Below are positions 60,987-64,000 of a stretch of DNA of 64,000 nt, in pieces. The stretch is taken from positions 1-64,000 of the forward strand of contig JAETOJ010000005.1 in the NCBI GenBank assembly GCA_021768085.1. The letters are read 5' to 3'. Under the pieces are notes generated by a model, which ran no database searches, had not been told where the DNA came from, and saw only the letters and a program-made list of their open reading frames with translations. The translations under genes and the position numbers were made by a program. Positions within the stretch are counted from its first letter, which is position 1, and the number at the start of each line of letters is the position of its first letter. This DNA is from Bacillota bacterium. Lineage in GTDB: Bacteria > Bacillota > Clostridia > Oscillospirales > Oscillospiraceae.

Positions 60987-62405
60987 ATGAGAAAAACCAA
61001 AATTATCTGCACCCTGGGCCCCGCCTGCGACAGCGAGGAGACCCTGGAGCAGCTTATCCTGTCCGGCATGGACGCCGCCCGGTTCAACTTCTCCCACGGC
61101 ACCCATGAGACCCATGCCGCCCTGCTCACCCGGTTCAAGCGGGTGAGGGACAGCCTGGGCCGACCCGTGGCCACCATTCTGGACACCAAGGGCCCCGAGA
61201 TCCGCATCCGCTCCTTCGGCTGTGGGCGCATCGAGCTGGCCGACGGCGACCGGTTCACCCTCACCACCCGGGAGATGGAGGGGGACGCCCATCAGGTGTC
61301 CGTCACCTACGGCAACCTGCACCGGGAGCTCCAGCCCGGCTGCCACGTCCTCATCGACGACGGGCTGGTGGATCTGGAGGTGGAGGAGATCCAGGGGCAG
61401 GACATCCTCTGCCGGGTAGTCACCGGCGGCCCCCTGTCCAACCACAAGAGCATCAATATCCCTGGCGTGTCCATCGCCCTGCCCGCCCTCACCGACAAGG
61501 ATCGGGAGGATCTCCGCTTTGCCGTGGACAACGACTTTGACTTTGTGGCCGCCTCCTTCGTCCGCCGGGCCGCCGATGTGGCGGAGATCCGCTCGGTGCT
61601 GGATAGCTTCGGCGGCCAAGGCGTGGGCATCATCGCCAAGATCGAAAACCGGGAAGGGGTGGAAAACCTGGACGCCATCGCGGACGCCGCCAACGGGATC
61701 ATGGTGGCCCGGGGCGACCTGGGGGTGGAGATCCCCGCCTACGAGGTGCCCGGCGTCCAAAAGCGGATGATCAAGTCCGCCATCCACAAGGGGAAGGTGG
61801 TGATCACCGCCACCCAGATGCTGGACTCCATGATCCGCAACCCCCGGCCCACCCGGGCCGAGGTGTCCGACGTGGCCAACGCCGTGTTTGACGGCACCAG
61901 TTGCGTTATGCTGTCCGGTGAGACGGCTTCGGGCAAGCACCCCCTGGAGGCCCTCCAGACGATGGCCAGCATCGTGGAGGCCGCCGAGGGCGGCATCGAC
62001 TACTGGAAGCGGTTCCGGGCCATGGCCTTTGACCACACCGCCGCCATCTCCGACGCCATCAGCCATACCAGTTGCCTCACTGCCATGGATCTGGGCGCCA
62101 CCGCCATCCTCGCCGCCACCCAGTCGGGGTATACCGCCCGGATGATCTCCCGGTTCCGCCCGGGCTGCGCCGTGGCCGCCCTCACCACCGAGGAGCGGGT
62201 GCGCCGCCAGCTGGCCATCTCCTGGGGGGTGGCCCCCTTCCTGTCCGGCAATGTGGACTCCACCGACCGGCTGTTCTCCCTGTGCGTGGACACCGCCAAA
62301 AAGGAGGGGCTGATCCAGTCCGGGGACACCGTGGTGATCACGGCGGGCGTACCGCTGAGCAGCAGCGGCACCACCAACCTGATCAAGGCGCAGGTGGTCA
62401 AATAA
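60987..62405 (+). CDS. pyk: Pyruvate kinase
   Basis: Glycolytic enzyme making pyruvate and ATP from phosphoenolpyruvate and ADP. The 472-residue chain begins MRKTKIICTLGPACDSEE and contains the catalytic IIAKIENREGVENLDAI (with the active-site lysine) and the MVARGDLGVEIPAYEVP motif. It ends with the allosteric C-domain, without the extra PEP-utiliser domain carried by Bacillus enzymes. GGAGG precedes the ATG. It has its own promoter and terminator. Confidence 0.97.
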   Translation: MRKTKIICTLGPACDSEETLEQLILSGMDAARFNFSHGTHETHAALLTRFKRVRDSLGRPVATILDTKGPEIRIRSFGCGRIELADGDRFTLTTREMEGDAHQVSVTYGNLHRELQPGCHVLIDDGLVDLEVEEIQGQDILCRVVTGGPLSNHKSINIPGVSIALPALTDKDREDLRFAVDNDFDFVAASFVRRAADVAEIRSVLDSFGGQGVGIIAKIENREGVENLDAIADAANGIMVARGDLGVEIPAYEVPGVQKRMIKSAIHKGKVVITATQMLDSMIRNPRPTRAEVSDVANAVFDGTSCVMLSGETASGKHPLEALQTMASIVEAAEGGIDYWKRFRAMAFDHTAAISDAISHTSCLTAMDLGATAILAATQSGYTARMISRFRPGCAVAALTTEERVRRQLAISWGVAPFLSGNVDSTDRLFSLCVDTAKKEGLIQSGDTVVITAGVPLSSSGTTNLIKAQVVK

Positions 62406-62408
62406 ACT

Positions 62409-62448
62409 CACCGGCGGCCCGGAACAGACCGGGCCGCCGGCTTTTTCT
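62409..62448 (+). terminator. Terminator of pyk
   Basis: A 12-bp stem CCGGCGGCCCGG/CCGGGCCGCCGG with loop AACAGA and CTTTTT. Confidence 0.92.
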
Positions 62449-62449
62449 C

Positions 62450-62478
62450 TTGCGGGAAATCGATCCGTATGCTATAAT
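62450..62478 (+). promoter_or_regulatory. Promoter of the L-serine dehydratase operon
   Basis: TTGCGG (62450-62455), 17 bases, perfect TATAAT (62473-62478), 35 bases before the sdaAB start. Confidence 0.78.
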
Positions 62479-62513
62479 AGGATCTGTAAATTGACCTTTC
62501 GGGAGGCGTTTTT

Positions 62514-63179
62514 TTGAATCTGTTTGACATCATGGGCCCCGTGATGGTGGGCCCCTCCTCCTCCCACACCGCCGGGGCCGTCCGGATGGGCTACGTGGCC
62601 CGGAAGCTGCTGGGCTTCCAGCCCGCCCGGGCCAACATCGCCCTCCACGGCTCCTTTGCCGCCACCGGCGCGGGCCACGGCACCGACCGGGCCATCGTGG
62701 CCGGCCTGCTGGCCATGAAGCCCGACGACCCCGATATCCCCCGCAGCTTCCAGTTGGCCAAGGAGGCCCGGCTGGACGTGCGCATCCAGACGGTGGATCT
62801 CAGGGACGCCCACCCCAACACCGCCGTCATGACCCTCATCGGGGAGCGGGGGCGCACCGTGGTGGTGAACGCCTCCTCGTTAGGCGGCGGACGGATCCGG
62901 GTGAACTCCATTGACGGCATGACCGCCGCCTTCTCCGGCGACCTGCCCACCCTTGTCATCCGCAACCAGGACAAGCCCGGCATCGTCTCCGAGGTCAGCT
63001 CCTGCCTGGCCCATCACGCGGTGAACATCGCCACCATGCAGCTCTATCGGGATCGCCGGGAGGGCCTGTCCGTCATGGTGTTGGAGTGCGACCAGCCCCT
63101 CACCCCGGAGATCATCGGCAATATCCAGCTTCTGGGCGGCGTGGTGCGCTGCATCTATCTAAATCTTTCGGAGGATTGA
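62514..63179 (+). CDS. sdaAB: L-serine dehydratase, iron-sulfur type, beta subunit
   Basis: One half of the oxygen-sensitive enzyme that deaminates L-serine to pyruvate and ammonia. The 221-residue subunit starts with TTG (GGGAGG upstream) and has the MGPVMVGPSSSHTAGAVRMG motif (residues 7-26 region), the HGSFAATGAGHGTDRA segment and a C-terminal ACT domain (VIRNQDKPGIVSEVSSCL). The alpha subunit gene begins two bases after its stop. The separate alpha/beta form is typical of Firmicutes. Confidence 0.95.
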   Translation: MNLFDIMGPVMVGPSSSHTAGAVRMGYVARKLLGFQPARANIALHGSFAATGAGHGTDRAIVAGLLAMKPDDPDIPRSFQLAKEARLDVRIQTVDLRDAHPNTAVMTLIGERGRTVVVNASSLGGGRIRVNSIDGMTAAFSGDLPTLVIRNQDKPGIVSEVSSCLAHHAVNIATMQLYRDRREGLSVMVLECDQPLTPEIIGNIQLLGGVVRCIYLNLSED

Positions 63180-63180
63180 T

Positions 63181-64000
63181 ATGTTCGGTTCTGTGGAAAT
63201 GATGCTGTCCGCGTCGGCGGACAAGCCCTTGTGGCGGGCCGTTTTGGAGGACGACTGCCGGGATCGGGACGCGGATCCCGCCGCCAGTCTGGCCCGCATG
63301 GGCAGGCTGTGGCAGGCCATGAAGCAGTCCGAGACGGAGTACGACCCCGCCCGCCGCTCCGCCAGCGGCCTGTCCGGGGGGCAGGGGGCCAAAATGGCCA
63401 AGCTGGCCGACCCCATCTGCGGCCCCTTCGTGCAGGAGGTGGCTTCCGTGGCCCTGAAGATGGGGGAGCACAACGCCTGCATGGGCCGGATCGTGGCCGC
63501 CCCCACTGCCGGGGCCTGCGGGGTGCTGCCCGCGGTGCTCCTCCCCCTCCAGCGCCGGGAGGGGCTGTCTGATGACGCCATGGTGGAGTGCCTGTACGTG
63601 GCCGGCGGGTTCGGGCAGGTCATTGCCCAGCGGGCCTCCATCTCCGGGGCGGAGGGCGGCTGTCAGGCGGAGGTGGGCTCCGCCTCCGGCATGGCTGCCG
63701 CCGCGCTGGTGCACGCCCGCGGCGGCACGCCGGATCAGATGGCCGCCGCCTGCGCCATGGCCCTGCAAAACGTGCTGGGGCTGGTGTGCGACCCGGTGGC
63801 GGGGCTGGTGGAGTGCCCCTGCGTGAAGCGCAACGTGATGGGGGCGGTGAACGCCCTGACCTGCGCGGACATGGCGCTGGCGGGGCTGACCAGCCCCATT
63901 CCCTGCGACGAGGTCATCGACGCCATGGGCGCCGTGGGCTGTGCCCTGCCCTCCTCCCTGCGGGAGACGGGGCAGGGGGGGCTGGCCGCCACCCCCACCG
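63181..64000 (+). CDS. sdaAA: L-serine dehydratase, iron-sulfur type, alpha subunit (partial)
   Basis: The catalytic 4Fe-4S subunit, cut by the window end after about 273 residues of an expected 290 or so. The frame starts with ATG at 63181 and CGGAGG seven bases upstream. Visible family features are VAAPTAGACGVLPAVLLPL, the first cluster cysteine in SGAEGGCQAEVGSA, and further cysteines in LVCDPVAGLVECPCVKRN. It forms the enzyme with the SdaAB subunit encoded immediately upstream. Only the last few residues and the stop are missing. Confidence 0.95.
   Translation, partial: MFGSVEMMLSASADKPLWRAVLEDDCRDRDADPAASLARMGRLWQAMKQSETEYDPARRSASGLSGGQGAKMAKLADPICGPFVQEVASVALKMGEHNACMGRIVAAPTAGACGVLPAVLLPLQRREGLSDDAMVECLYVAGGFGQVIAQRASISGAEGGCQAEVGSASGMAAAALVHARGGTPDQMAAACAMALQNVLGLVCDPVAGLVECPCVKRNVMGAVNALTCADMALAGLTSPIPCDEVIDAMGAVGCALPSSLRETGQGGLAATPT

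Overview
The window is a high-GC chromosomal segment from an anaerobic, endospore-forming member of the Clostridia, most like the Oscillospiraceae (Flavonifractor/Lawsonibacter-type gut bacteria). The evidence is HrcA/CIRCE heat-shock control, RNase M5, SpoIIE, SpmA/SpmB and SpoVAC for sporulation, an oxygen-scavenging flavodiiron protein and an iron-sulfur L-serine dehydratase. The family assignment is an inference from gene content and protein style. No rRNA, tRNA or CRISPR array was recognised.

Layout. Bases 1-2958 are the end of an integrative conjugative element (replication initiator, DUF5348, PcfB-like protein, VirD4-type coupling protein). It abuts the 3' end of a RumA/RlmD-type rRNA methyltransferase gene, and its coupling-protein gene is cut by a probable IS21-type insertion. 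From 2940 the core chromosome begins: rumA-queH, an S41 protease with SLH domains, an alpha/beta hydrolase, a DMT exporter and a DNA glycosylase. Next come groES-groEL, with a peculiar duplication between them, a lipid kinase, an rRNA methyltransferase, an nfeD-SPFH membrane operon, and the hrcA-grpE-(small AT-rich ORF)-dnaK-dnaJ operon. Then a protein mannosyltransferase, a PHP phosphatase, rpiB, RNase M5, holA, comEC, a HAD phosphatase, comM, spoIIE, dus and an EF-G paralogue.

Bases 37966-38883 hold a small accessory island: a ribbon-helix-helix repressor, a divergent 55-residue protein and a complete type I toxin-antitoxin locus (holin-like toxin peptide plus antisense RNA). Then spmA-spmB, an AbrB regulator, rsmI, a MerR-RDD membrane regulator, tex and spoVAC. 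From 46168 to 52066 there is a maltodextrin-type utilisation cluster (solute-binding protein, two permeases, LacI repressor, MalQ), with LacI-type operator palindromes downstream of the promoter and no ATPase gene. It is followed by a PfkB sugar kinase. The right part carries a hydrolase, flavodiiron protein, DegV, UDP-galactopyranose mutase plus a GT2 glycosyltransferase, thioredoxin, a CNNM/CorC transporter-like protein, pyruvate kinase and L-serine dehydratase (beta complete, alpha cut by the window end).

The least explained feature is a set of structured intergenic elements. At least three (14786-14946, 21521-21657, 52142-52307) are compact arrays of back-to-back hairpins, about 135-166 bp long. 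Each has long AT-rich hairpins near its ends and GC-rich hairpins in the middle, and two have recognisable terminal inverted repeats. They share architecture but not sequence, and all lie in leaders or intercistronic spacers. A related array sits between groES and groEL, flanked by a 51-bp perfect duplication of the groES 3' end. These and the toxin-antitoxin locus are the best candidates for follow-up.
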